DNA of 64,000 nucleotides from Solanum dulcamara. Taxonomy: Eukaryota > Streptophyta > Magnoliopsida > Solanales > Solanaceae. A program made the translations under genes and the position numbers. Positions within the stretch are counted from its first letter, which is position 1. Every line of letters begins with the position of its first letter. Shown here piece by piece: positions 32,446 through 43,651 of this stretch. Where the stretch lies: assembly GCF_947179165.1 (NCBI RefSeq), contig NC_077244.1, positions 14,872,449 to 14,936,448 of the forward strand, given 5' to 3'. A model generated the notes under the pieces. The model was not told the origin of the DNA and did no database searches. It saw only the letters and a program-made list of their open reading frames with translations.

Positions 32446-34230
32446 ATGGCATCTAAGAAGTTTGACTCCAGGACTATTATTGCTAAGGCTACTGATTCCA
32501 AGTTTTCCTCTGAGGTGGAGAACATACTGGATGCTACTATGGGAAGTTTGGGACCCATCACTAGGAACAGAGCAAACTTGCTAGGACAACAAACACTTCA
32601 AGTGCCGTCCGCATCAGTTCCTATTTTTGATCTTCCATCTTCAAAGGGGGCAAGATTCTTTCCGAATGAATTGGAAGAAGGAGAGAATATAGCTGATATT
32701 GTTGAAAAGACGTTGGCTCGACTTAGTCCTTTTAACACGAGGAATTGCACTATTCAAGATGAAGATGATGTCTTGATCACTAGATCTGCCTCAGTCACTC
32801 CACGTAACTTGTTTCAGACAGATTTTAGTTTGAGCGAAAATCCATGCTTTGCTCCATCATCCATAACGGCCATCCAAGAGATGATGACTAACACCTCAAC
32901 TGTTGAAGAACAACTGGCGAGTTTGACAAAGGCAATTGAAGGTCTAACAAAATATGTGCAAGATCAGGATAATCGAATTGTCAAGTTGACGGACAGAGTT
33001 GAGAATGTTATGGAGGGAGACTCAAGTCATGCACCTGGAAAACGCCCGATGATACAAGAAAAGGGAGATTCAGTTACAAAGCAAATAAATGTGGGTGATG
33101 AGCTGCAAGTATCTGCTGAAGGAGGAATTCCCATTCATCAACTGAAGGACTTCATTATGGGAACTATCAAAGATAAGTATGACGTGTCTTCAAAGTCATC
33201 ATTCACATATGCAAAGCCATACACTTCAAGAATCGATGTTTTGAAGATGCCTGCAAGTTATCAACCTCCAAAATTTCAACAATTTGATGGAAAGGGAAAT
33301 CCAAAACAACACATTGCCCATTTTGTTGAAACCTGCAATAACGCTGGAACATATGGAGATTATCTGGTCAAGCAATTTGTGCGCTCCTTACAAGGAAATG
33401 CTTTTGACTGGTATACGGATCTCGAGGCAGGCTCTATTAATAGTTGGGAACAACTTGAGCATGAATTTCTTAATCGCTTCTATAGCACAAGGCGTACTGT
33501 GAGCATGGTTGAACTCACAAATACACGTCAATGGGAAGATGAACCCGTCATTGAGTTCATCAACCGATGGAGAAATGCAAGCCTCAATTGTAAGGATAGG
33601 CTTAGTGAAACTTCCGGAATAGAAATGTGTATTCAAGGAATACGTTGGGGACTTCGTTATATCCTACAAGGTATTAAACCCAAATCATTTGAGGAACTAG
33701 CCACACGTGCTCATGATATGGAGTTGATCATGTCTGCAAGCGGGATTGAAGGACCAATTATTTATGGGCCTGGCAAGGGAAAAGACAAAATGGAGGTAAA
33801 GAAAGGGGGAAAATCGGCACCTAAGTTTGGAAACAAGGAGTCGATGAGTGTTAATGCCGTACCTTTGAAAGTGGCTACAAATCTAAGCAAGAATCAAAGG
33901 GTGAAGACCACAACTTTTCAGAATAACGCTGGTAGAAAGCTGACTTTGAAGGAAATGCAGGCAAAAGAGTATCCTTTCTTGGACTCAGATGTTCCAGCAA
34001 TTTTCGAAGAGCTTCTGGCGTTAAAACTCTTTGAGCTACCTGAAATGAAGCGTCCAGATGAGGCTGGGAGGACTAATGATCCAAATTACTGCAAATATCA
34101 CCGTTTGATGGGCCATCCTATTGAAAAGTATTTTATCTTTAAGGAAATGATTATGGACTTGGCCCGTGAAGGAAAGATATTGCTTGAAGATGAGTTCAAA
34201 TCAAGTCTCTGTCACTTTTGGTTCACTTGA
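32446..34230 (+). CDS. gag: Tat retrotransposon Gag
   Basis: 594 residues from an ATG 77 bases past the LTR. Gag forms the particle that packages the element RNA. The N-terminal part is poorly conserved, with a short coiled stretch (about 145-190, EEQLASLTKAIEGL). A retrotransposon gag domain covers about residues 268-400 (QQFDGKGNPKQHIAHF, FDWYTDLEAG, WEQLEHEFLNRF). A basic region near 440-480 follows, then a conserved CKYHRLMGHPIEKYF segment. A one-base frameshift near 34190 ends the frame early with a short unrelated tail; the correct continuation is in the next frame from about 34185. Otherwise the frame is undamaged. Confidence 0.9.
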   Translation: MASKKFDSRTIIAKATDSKFSSEVENILDATMGSLGPITRNRANLLGQQTLQVPSASVPIFDLPSSKGARFFPNELEEGENIADIVEKTLARLSPFNTRNCTIQDEDDVLITRSASVTPRNLFQTDFSLSENPCFAPSSITAIQEMMTNTSTVEEQLASLTKAIEGLTKYVQDQDNRIVKLTDRVENVMEGDSSHAPGKRPMIQEKGDSVTKQINVGDELQVSAEGGIPIHQLKDFIMGTIKDKYDVSSKSSFTYAKPYTSRIDVLKMPASYQPPKFQQFDGKGNPKQHIAHFVETCNNAGTYGDYLVKQFVRSLQGNAFDWYTDLEAGSINSWEQLEHEFLNRFYSTRRTVSMVELTNTRQWEDEPVIEFINRWRNASLNCKDRLSETSGIEMCIQGIRWGLRYILQGIKPKSFEELATRAHDMELIMSASGIEGPIIYGPGKGKDKMEVKKGGKSAPKFGNKESMSVNAVPLKVATNLSKNQRVKTTTFQNNAGRKLTLKEMQAKEYPFLDSDVPAIFEELLALKLFELPEMKRPDEAGRTNDPNYCKYHRLMGHPIEKYFIFKEMIMDLAREGKILLEDEFKSSLCHFWFT

Positions 34231-35851
34231 CCCCATAGTTCTTTGCAACTTTGTCGAAATACATGATAGTGGTGATGACCTAGCCACATCACCATCAAAG
34301 ATGATTAAATTTGGTGACTTCAAACCAATAAATGTTAATGTATCATCGCTTGTTCCTTTGATGAATGAAGTAATATGGGAAGATAAATCTCTAGAGGAAA
34401 ACCAATCTTGCGGTGCTTATACTGATGATGAAGAATGGATTTTAGTGACACGATGAAGACGTCGTAAAATGAGCTTGCAAAGAGAACCAAATAAGCAAGT
34501 GACTAGAGCGAAGATAAGAACAAAGTGGTGCCATCCACCTACCCCTAAAACTCAAAGGGTAAAGAAGAATGTGAAGAAGTCAAGAGTCGAGGGAAATTAC
34601 TATCAAAAGCAACGTCCTCCGGTGACATTAGAGGAATTCTTGCCAAGTTGGTTTCGTGAAAAGATTTCTCATCGTGACACCAAGGCCTCGTGTTGTAACA
34701 TTGATAAAGAAGAGACGATGGTAGAAAGCTCATCACTATCATTACCTCCATCACATGAAGTCCCTATAAAGCCTCACTCTGAAGAAGTGGACACTTGTGA
34801 TGCGAAGTTTACATTCACTAATGATGATCTTTTATTGGGTGAAGTGTTGCATAATCGTCCTTTATATATGGTAGGTTTTGTGCGTGGACATAAAGTAAAT
34901 AGGATCATGGTGGATGATGGATCTGGGGTCAATATTCTCCCTATTCGTACTGTGAAAGAACTTGGAATACCGATAAATGAACTGTCTGAAAGTCGTCTGA
35001 TGATTCAAGGTTTTAACCAAGGGGGGCAGAGAGCCATTGGTGCTGTCAAATTAGATATAACGATGGGGGATATGCGTTCGAGTGCATGGATGCATGTTAT
35101 TGACTCAAAGACCTCGTATAACATCTTGTTAGGAAGACCATGGATACATGAGAACAAAGTAGTACCGTCCACCTACCATCAATGTTTCAAATACTTTGAA
35201 GATGGGGTTCAAAAGAAGATAGTTGCTGATGATGAACCTTTCACCGAGACGGAAGCGCACTTTGCTGATGCAAAATTCTACTTAAAGAATCATGTTTCAA
35301 AAGAAGTTAAAGTTGTTAACGTGATACCTGCTGATATCATAAAAAGGGTTGATGTAGCACCTGCTAATGCGAGGGTCATGATTGAAAAGGATAAAACGCT
35401 TTCAGATATGAGTAAAGTACCTAAGATAAGTGAGGCATCTTCAAGTAAGAGAATGATTCCTGTTTCTCACTATGTCCCAAAGACAAACAAAGTCAAGATC
35501 CCACCCTCTGAGTTGCAGAGTAGTAAGTTGACATTCCCTATCAAGCAAATTGATGCGATCAAATCACCTTCAAAAATGATACAGGGATTTGTCAGACCAT
35601 CGAATCATGATTCACATGAATCACTCCCTAAAAATCGTACAAATGAGGGTTTTGACCCGAATGCATATAAGTTGTTGGTGAAAGCAGGATACAATCCCAA
35701 TGAAGCTTATAAAGTAGGGAAGCTTCCAAATGAAGTTATTGAAAGGGCAAATCATGGCCTAAATCCAACTCAAAGGATGATGATAGAGAAAGGGTATGAT
35801 GTCAAGCAATCGCGCGAAGGCCTGGGTTACAAACAACCGTCACCAATCTGA
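34166..35851 (+). pseudogene. pol: Tat protease region (frame-shifted, two stops)
   Basis: Continuation of the Gag-Pol frame after the shift. A TGA at 34454-34456 splits it, and the open part restarts at 34469. The retropepsin domain lies around residues 120-225 of the second part: the catalytic signature is VDDGSGVNILP and the C-terminal signature NILLGRPWIH. Such proteases cut the polyprotein. Near the end, KGYDVKQSREGLGY resembles a G-patch, common after Tat proteases. The frame ends at a second TGA at 35849-35851, with the same frame open again directly after. Both stops fit a C-to-T change in a CGA codon. Confidence 0.85.
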
Positions 35852-35866
35852 ATCTCTATAAAAAGG

Positions 35867-37267
35867 ATGAGCATCAACTATATTACCCCTGTGGAAGAAT
35901 CGATGATGTTCAACAAAAAGCCTTCTGTGTTTGATCGACTTAGTGGCATGACTCCTAAGGTTTCTGCATCTGATCGACTAATAGAATCAACTCCAAAAAA
36001 TTCAGTATTTGATCGATTGGGACCAATGAAGAAGAAATACAAGCGCCAAGGAGATTATAGAACAGTGGAAGAACGGGTATATGCCCGGGAGCATAATTCA
36101 CCCAAGAATTGGCCCAGTTTGATCCCTTATAGAATGAGGCGAGAAACAAAACTTGTAGTTTCATGTGGAGATGTTCTGAGAGCAAAAACTCATACCATAG
36201 TTCACACTAGGGAGCGAGATGAAGATGAAGAAAGTGTGGGATCATCAAATCACATCACAATTTGTGACGAAGAAAGTACTCCACTATATGCAAAAATTGA
36301 TGATGGATTTGTTAATATTCATGCATGCCATCACATATCTTTTAATGATGGTGATCCTCAAGAAGATGAGGATGCTGAAGATGCGCCACCTGAACTCGAG
36401 GAAGGGATAAAGAATACTGTTGATGCATTGAAGGAAGTAAATCTTGGAGTTGATGATGATATAAGGCCTACATATGTGAGTGCTTCACTGGATGACGATG
36501 AAGAGAAGAAATATATTGAGCTGCTTATGGAATTTAGGGATGTATTTGCTTGGAGTTACAAAGAGATGCCAGGGTTAGACCCTAAAGTTGCAGTTCATCA
36601 TCTTGCTGTAAAACGAGGTACTCGTCCTGTTAAACAAGCGCAACGTCACTTTAGACCTGAATTGGTTCCTTTGATCGAAACTGAGGTTAACAAGCTCATT
36701 GAAGCAAGTTTTATTCGTGAAGTCAAATATCCTACATGGATTTCAAGCATTGTACCTGTAAGAAAGAAGAATGGCTAAATACGAGTTTGTGTTGACTTTA
36801 GAGATCTTAATAATGCATGCCCTAAGGATGAATTTCCTCTTCCAATCCCTGAGCTTATGATTGATGCTACAACTGGATACGAGGTAATGTCCTTCATGGA
36901 TGGTTCATCTGGATACAATCAAATTCGCATGGCACCAAAGGATGAAGAACTTACTGCATTTCACTCTCCTAAAGGTATATATTGCTACAAAGTGATGCCT
37001 TTTGGTTTTAAAAATGCTGGAGCCACTTATCAACGAGCCATGCAGAATATTTTTGATGACATGCTTCATAAAAATGTTGAGTGTTATGTCGATGACTTAG
37101 TAGTAAAATCAAAGAAGAGTGATGACCACTTGAAAGATCTGAGAATGGTGTTTGAACGGCTTCGAAGATACCAACTCAAAATGAATCCTTTAAAATGTGC
37201 CTTTGGAGTTACTTCGGGAAAGTTTCTCGGTTTTATTGTTCGACATCGAGGAATCGAGATTGATTAA
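35867..37267 (+). pseudogene. pol: Tat reverse transcriptase (two in-frame stops)
   Basis: Ty3/gypsy reverse transcriptase that copies element RNA into DNA. A TAA at 36776-36778 cuts it and another at 37265-37267 ends it; all three pieces share one frame. Landmarks: VKYPTWISSIVPVRKKNG before the first stop, VCVDFRDLNNACPKD just after, the first catalytic aspartate in SFMDGSSGYNQI, then PFGFKNAGATYQRAM and the catalytic YVDD in ECYVDDLVVKSKK. Both TAA codons sit where the family has glutamine, so each is explained by one C-to-T change. Catalytic residues are otherwise intact. Confidence 0.9.
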
Positions 37268-37285
37268 GATAAGATAGATGCTATT

Positions 37286-39700
37286 TTGAAGATGCCTGAG
37301 CCAAAAAATATTCATGAATTGAAAAGCTTACAAGGAAAATTAGCATATCTTAGGAGGTTTATCTCAAATCTGGCTGGGAGATGTCAACCATTCAGTCGCC
37401 TTATGAAGAAAGATGTTCCTTTTGAATGGGACCAAGCTTGTACCAATGCTTTTGAGAGCATAAAGTCTTATCTGATGAAACCTCCAGTACTTGTAGCTCC
37501 TATACCTGGAAAACCATTGATTTTATACATTGCAGTACAAGAAAGGTCAGTAGGAGCACTTCTCGCACAAGAAAATGATGAAGGGAAAGAAAATGCCCTA
37601 TATTACTTGAGTAGGATGATGACACAAAACGAGATCAAGTATTCACCTATTGAGAAGTTATGTCTGGAACTCGTGTTCTCAATTCAGAAGATGAAGCATT
37701 ACTTCCAGGCTCATATTATACAACTTGTCTCTAAAGCAAATCCTATCAAGTTTGTCATGTCCAAGCCTGTCTTAAGTGATAGGCTAGCAAGGTGGTACCT
37801 CCAGTTTCAACAATTTGAGATTGTGTATATATCTCATAAGGCAGTGAAAGGACAAGTGCTAGCAGATTTCTTGGCCAATCATCCAATTCCGAATGATTGG
37901 GAGTTATCTGATGAATTACCAGATGAAGACGCAATGCTAGTAGAAATTCAGCCACCTTGGAAGATGTATTTTGATGGTGCTGCACATCGTGAAGGAGCCG
38001 GTGCTGGAGTGGTATTTGTCACTTCCCATGGAGAAGTTTTGCCATACTTCTTCACTCTAACACAAAACTGCTCCAATAATGTTGCTGAATATCAAGCACT
38101 CTTACTTGGGCTTGAGATGGCCATTGATATGAAACAATTGCAACTACAAGTTTTTGGGGATTCCAAGTTGGTGATCAATCAAGTCTTGGGTAATTATGAA
38201 GTAAAGAATCCTGAGTTAATCCCATACTGCAATTACGCTCAAAAGATGATAGGGTGGCTTGGAGAGGTGACTATTCAACATGTCCCAAGAAAGGAAAATA
38301 AAAAGGCCGATGCATTGGCAGCTTTAGCTTCTGCATTAGTATCTCCTGATGAAATACAAGTTGTGGTTTGCCAAAGATGGATAACTCCACCTCCAAATAA
38401 GCATGAAGAAGAATTTCAACAAGTTATCGCCACTTCGAAAGCTGAAATTGACGATTGGCGACAACCAATAATAGATTACTTGTGTTATGGAATATTGCCA
38501 GAAAACCTTCGAAGAAGAACAGAAATCCGACGACGAGCCCCTCGTTTTCTTTATTATAAAAATACACTTTACAGGCGATTGTTTGATGGAGTTTTCTTAC
38601 GATGTTTTGGGGCAGATGAATCTACTCAAACTATGCAAGAAGCGCATTCTGGAGTATGTGGAGCGCATCAGTCTGGACCAAAACTTCATTTTCACATAAA
38701 AAGGATGGGATATTATTGGCAAACCATGGTGAAAGATTGCTTGGATTACATCCGAAGATGTAAAGCTTGCCAATTCCATGCGAATTTTATACATCAACCC
38801 CCAGAAGTATTGCACCCAACTATTGCCTCATGGCCATTTGAAGCTTGGGGTTTGGATGTTGTTGGACCATTGCCTAAGTCCTCTGGTGGACATCTGTACA
38901 TCCTGGCTGCAACTGACTACTTTTCAAAATGGGCAGAAGCTGTTTCTCTTAGAGAAGTAAAGAAAGAGAATGTCGCCAACTTCATTCGAGTTAATATTAT
39001 CTACCGTTTTGGTATTCCTCGATACATATTGATAGATAATGGCAAGCCATTTGATAACAAGTTAATGACGAAGATATGTGATCTTTTTGGCTTCAAGCAA
39101 CGCAATTCCTCTATGTATTATGCGGCTGCTAATGGTCTCGCTGAAGCATTTAACAAGACACTCTGCAACTTGTTGAAAAAAGTTGTTTCCAAGTCTAAGA
39201 GAGATTGGCATGAAAGAATGGAAGAGGCTCTTTGGGCATATAGGACTACGTATCGCACGCCGACACAAGCAACTCCCTACTCTCTTGTTTATGGAGTTGA
39301 AGCAGTTCTTCCACTTGAACGTCAAATCCCGTCATTGCGCCTTGCCATTCAAGAAGGGCTCACTGATGAAGAAAATACTCGGTTGCGCCTTGAAGAATTG
39401 GAGGCTCTTGATGAAAAAAGACTAGAGGCCCAACAAAGTCTGCAATGTTATCAAGCTCGTCTAGCTCGATCTTTTAATAAGAAGGTTCGTCTTAGATGCT
39501 TCCAAGTGGGTGATCAAGTTCTTGTTGTAAGAAGGCCCATTATTACTTCTCGTCGGTCTGGAAGCAAGTTCTCCACCAAATGGGATGGACCATATGTGGT
39601 ACAAGAAGTATACTCAAGTGGCGCTTACAAACGGATCGACTCAGAAGGATTGCGCATTGGCTCCATTAACGGAAAGTTCATAAAGAGATACTATCCTTGA
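37286..39700 (+). CDS. pol: Tat dual RNase H and integrase
   Basis: 804 codons, uninterrupted. Residues 1-60 finish the RT thumb and connection. Residues 70-160 are the original RNase H, degenerate as in other Tat elements (LYIAVQERSVGALLAQ lacks the usual acidic residue). Residues 227-350 are a second, plant/archaeal-type RNase H with intact MYFDGAA, NNVAEYQAL, FGDSKLV and KADALA motifs, taken to be the active one. The integrase zinc finger is at about 450-495 (HSGVCGAH, CKACQFH). The catalytic core has D in WGLDVVGP, D in LIDNGKPF and E in NGLAEAFNKTL, about 35 residues apart. The C-terminus (FSTKWDGPYVV) closes the protein 37 bases before the spacer. The frame starts right after the last stop in RT and would be read only as part of a longer polyprotein. 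Confidence 0.92.
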   Translation: MKMPEPKNIHELKSLQGKLAYLRRFISNLAGRCQPFSRLMKKDVPFEWDQACTNAFESIKSYLMKPPVLVAPIPGKPLILYIAVQERSVGALLAQENDEGKENALYYLSRMMTQNEIKYSPIEKLCLELVFSIQKMKHYFQAHIIQLVSKANPIKFVMSKPVLSDRLARWYLQFQQFEIVYISHKAVKGQVLADFLANHPIPNDWELSDELPDEDAMLVEIQPPWKMYFDGAAHREGAGAGVVFVTSHGEVLPYFFTLTQNCSNNVAEYQALLLGLEMAIDMKQLQLQVFGDSKLVINQVLGNYEVKNPELIPYCNYAQKMIGWLGEVTIQHVPRKENKKADALAALASALVSPDEIQVVVCQRWITPPPNKHEEEFQQVIATSKAEIDDWRQPIIDYLCYGILPENLRRRTEIRRRAPRFLYYKNTLYRRLFDGVFLRCFGADESTQTMQEAHSGVCGAHQSGPKLHFHIKRMGYYWQTMVKDCLDYIRRCKACQFHANFIHQPPEVLHPTIASWPFEAWGLDVVGPLPKSSGGHLYILAATDYFSKWAEAVSLREVKKENVANFIRVNIIYRFGIPRYILIDNGKPFDNKLMTKICDLFGFKQRNSSMYYAAANGLAEAFNKTLCNLLKKVVSKSKRDWHERMEEALWAYRTTYRTPTQATPYSLVYGVEAVLPLERQIPSLRLAIQEGLTDEENTRLRLEELEALDEKRLEAQQSLQCYQARLARSFNKKVRLRCFQVGDQVLVVRRPIITSRRSGSKFSTKWDGPYVVQEVYSSGAYKRIDSEGLRIGSINGKFIKRYYP

Positions 39701-40617
39701 AGAAAAGAAACACACTCCTTAAGGTACGAGTATAAACTGCATGTTACTCCTGGCCCACAAGAGTATAAAATATGCACGGCACCCCATAAAAAAATGTCCG
39801 CTAGGTTGAAAATCTCGAAAGAGGCGGCCTAGGCAAAAGTTAGGACCAAAAAAAAAAAAAATCTCTCAGAACTACGTTATGACTTGATCCTCTTCACTGA
39901 GGTACGTAGGCGCTTAGAATTACATTCTGAGTTCAGTCGCATGAGTATCCAAAGAACTCATAGTCTCTCTTGACCCTCTCCACCATAATCCATGAGTTAC
40001 ATCCTAAATTTTAGTCTCATAAGTTCAAAAGAAATGGGGCACACTGTTATTTGAGCACCACAATGTTCTTATATATTGTCATATATGACATATGAATTAA
40101 AGAGGGCCAATCAAGACAAAATTTGAATTGACTTCACAGAAATATTCGTACAAATCCATAAAGCTATTAGTTGTGATTATTGTACATGTTGTAGTTTTTT
40201 GGATTCTCTATGCTAAGATACAAATATTTTCTTCATGCGAATGTGAATCTATCAGCTTTTCTGTATGTGAAATTCATTTTTGAAGTTTGCTTAGAACTAT
40301 CCTGCCAGACTTAAACTATAAATTTTGGATATGTTAAGAAGTTTGGTTTCTGATAAATTGAACCTCTTCTGGATTTGGTGCTCTCATACAATGATATATC
40401 TCTCGTACTATCGAAACACACAAGGTAATAAACAATGATGTTTAGGGGAAAGTCCACACTTAATGTGAATTACATCAATGCATCAATATGAGCATATAAC
40501 TGTTGAAGCTGAAACGTAAAAAGAAATACTTAAAGAAATAGGCAACATAATGCAATCAAAAGGATTTATGAAAGAGTGACAGCTAAAAAAAAATGATAAT
40601 ATATAGTTCACAATAAG
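39701..40617. other. Spacer between pol and the antisense gene
   Basis: About 0.9 kb with no coding region. It has A-rich tracts and the tail ends of both convergent transcription units. No clear terminator signals can be named. Confidence 0.6.
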
Positions 40618-43506
40618 CTAGCCTAAACGCAGCTTATAATTAGTTAAGTCTTGAAGAGAAACCTCTAAAACTCTCTTTTTCTCTTCCACATCATTTGAGG
40701 CATTCGCAGTAGCTAGAGAAACATCAGCACATTTGTTATACTCTTGTTCAGCTGCTGAGACTTTAGATTCGACATCTTCAACTTCTTTCATGGCAGCATC
40801 TCGAAGGGCTTTTAACTCCTTCACCTTCTTCCTCGCCTCCTTAAGAGATTGGCAGATGTCAGACAATTCTTTGGATTTCTCATTCTTTTCAATCAAGACA
40901 AGATCAAGGTGTCTTTTGGCATTTATATATGGCTCGGATTCTTCAATTTTCAAGGCTTTATTAGATAGGGATGATCGTGCTTGGTCGTAGGAGGTGGCAA
41001 GTACAAAGAGAGATCCCAATAAGTTCTTCAAAGGAGAAATATCCACACCCATTTCATCTATATCCTTAAGAATTACTTGGACCTCGTCCTCAAGAGAAGA
41101 AACACGTTCTGCAGTGAGATCAGCGAGCTTAGAACGAATCTTATTCCAAGCTCCTTCGACAAAATTCATTCGAAGCTCTGAGATGACTTGCTTTCCATCA
41201 AAAATGGACACGGACGTAGTCCTTTCATGTGGGACAAAAGTAGCCTCTCGCCCTAATTTGGGTGACGAAATTGATTTTCTTGAAGTCGGCCCCTCTACAG
41301 ATTCATTACTATCTTGTGGCTTGCTTTGACAAGAAGTCTCCAACATGCTAACGTCGTTCGCCTGAAAAAATATATAAATTAAAAAAAAAAAAAATAATAA
41401 TAAAAAATATCATAGTTAGTGGAATCGTGTGGTATCATGGAATAAAAATTAATAATAATAATAATAATAAAAAATCATTACCTCTTTAATAGCTGTCAAA
41501 GTCTTTGAAGAACTAGCATTGTTGTCGGAAATCTCTATCGGATGTGAACTACCATCGTTTAGCGTGTCACAAGGTAGTTTCAACTGCTTCCAACAACGAT
41601 CACTACGGGTGCTACTACTTTCATCTTGAGATGGCCGCTTGTGAGATGTCCGTTGAATTTGAGCTGAATACTTTTCTTTTTCAACTTTCTCAAGGGAAAA
41701 TCCCTTGATCTTGTCTGGAACAACAACTTTAGACTTTAAAATAGTAGTTTGACTCATCATTAAGACCTCCTCGTCTTTCTTTTGAAGAACATTACTATCC
41801 AGACCAACAGCACTCACCAAGAACTGTATATAATTTTCAAGAAAATTTCCATGCACCTTCTCCCACCAAGACTTGTAATTGAGCGAAAAGAATTTCTTCA
41901 AGTTGGACCCACTAGGAGGAAATGTTGCTCTTGCCCTAGATTTTGTCAGTACACAAATTCGTGCAAGTCTTAAGCCCTCGGCTAATGAAGCTTCACGAAA
42001 ATCTTGATCTAATCGACCAGGAGCATCTTGAAAAAAGCCAAATTGACGACTGAATCTGTGGGGACTATAAGGCTCCACAATAAAGATATTTTCGTCCTTA
42101 AAGTGAGATAGTTTGAGCGAAGGCTCATAAAGAAATTTGATTGAAATTCCTTTTCAGTGCCGTCGTCGCGGTAGTGGTGAACATTAGGCCTTTGGATCAA
42201 TGTAGCATCCCACACAATGGTTCCCCCTCCATGTATACGCTTCCTCGCATCCTCTTTATCAAAATACCTGACAGCACCTTCACCAGAAAAAGAAGCCATA
42301 AGAGGATCAGCCGGTCCACCTGCTAGTGGGTAATGAGATTTGAAGTAGTAGGCCAACCAACCATACACATAATGAATTGGAAAACAAGTTTGAACGAGAT
42401 CAAGTAGTGAGCATTTTGAAATCGTATTTAGACCTTTGTAAATGTTGGCTAAGACGGGAACTGCAAGGCTAACTCTTCGTCCACATGCTAAATGACAGGC
42501 GATTCTGAAGACGCCCGGACGAATAAAGCCATCCTCCTTCGTAGGAAGCACAAATACACACAACCAGCAAGATAAAAAAGCTGCCAAGTATATTTTTTTT
42601 TTTTGTGACTCTTAACTTCCATCTGGTGAAATAAAGCTTCTTCAGCAGGAGACCAGTTAACAGATTCACCAATTACGCCATTTGGGTTATGGGATGACTT
42701 AAGACGGGCAGACTTCTTTTCTCTTCTCGGTGGGGGTTGTCCATATTTCATATCTTTCTTACACCAAAACTCTATCCATCTTTCCACAGAAACATTTGGG
42801 TCATGATTATTTTTTACTCAGATTCGATGAAAAGCATCAAATAAATGCTCACAAAAGTGAGGAAGAAACCTTTTACCTTATCAAATGTGCCTAAAAGTTC
42901 TGCAACATTTGGCACGACTTCCTCGTAAAGACTTCCTGCTATGGGTAGACCACCAATCACGTGTAAGTCCCAAAGTGATATAGATAATTCTCCGACTGAA
43001 GTAAGCAGTGTATTTGTAACAGGACACCAAGCTTCGCAGAAGGCCTGCAAGATGTTAGTGTTACGATCATAAGTAAAAAGTGAACCATACACAACATCAT
43101 ATATTTTAGCATCCTTCAAAGTCTGGCGATTCCTGCTAAGGATATCTTCAGTCCACTCCCAATAGCCTGGAATGTAGTGAAATTCTCCATCAAGTGTAAA
43201 AGTGTCATTCCATCGAGTCTCTCTATTAATGATTCGTCGCCCCAAACATGGTAAAGAAGTTGCAATATTTTTGGTACGATGATTAGGAGTACAAAGTATC
43301 CACGTCTTAGGAGGACGGCTGTTATATTCAAGAGTCCAATCCTCTAAACCAGGAAGTTCCCCCAAAGATGGCCATGGAGCAGCATATTGGCCAGCTAAGG
43401 GCGTACTTACAAGCAGTTTGGTCTCCACCTCACTGTCTTTATGATCTGATATCACAAGGTATCGCAACTCTGAAGAAGGAGAAGTTAAATCTCTAAAGTA
43501 AACCAT
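40618..43506 (-). pseudogene. Antisense plant mobile domain (PMD) gene in the Tat element
   Basis: Read on the minus strand from 43506. A polypyrimidine tract and GCAG lie just before the ATG, indicating a 5' leader intron. Segment 1 (43506-42879) has GYWEWTEDILSRNRQTL and LWDLHVIGGLPIAGSLYEE, typical of a PMD-type aminotransferase-like domain. Segment 2 (to 42600) has WIEFWCKKD. Segment 3 (42587-42120) has FIRPGVFRIACHLACGRRVS and VYGWLAYYF. Segment 4 (42078-41482) starts PYSPHRFSRQFGFFQD. A 120-bp GT-AG intron (41362-41481) leads to a final coiled-coil exon ending LRLG at 40618. Breaks: shifts near 42878, at a poly-T run near 42595 and near 42120, and a TGA at 42818-42820. PMD proteins occur as host genes (MAIN, MAIL1) and inside transposons. 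Their function in elements is unknown; silencing-related roles are inferred from the host versions. Confidence 0.82.
41362..41481 (-). other. Intron in the antisense PMD gene
   Basis: On the minus strand: AAAGAG/GTAATGATTT ... TATATTTTTTCAG/GCGAAC. The interior is T-rich. Splicing links the basic C-terminal part of the PMD segment to the coiled-coil exon without a stop. Confidence 0.75.
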
Positions 43507-43651
43507 GATTCAATCTGCAAAAAAAAAAAAAAAAATAATTATATATATATGTTTTGTTAGCTCATAAATTAGTAATTCAATAATCATGGTCATGCATCTT
43601 GATAACGAACGACTATATTCTTTGAGCAAGGCCTATGCCTAATTCAGACTG

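Noticed and set aside
34185..34200. Programmed gag-pol frameshift in the Tat element
   Set aside because: No slippery heptamer or downstream structure is evident, and Tat elements usually read gag-pol as one frame; a single-base mutation is simpler.
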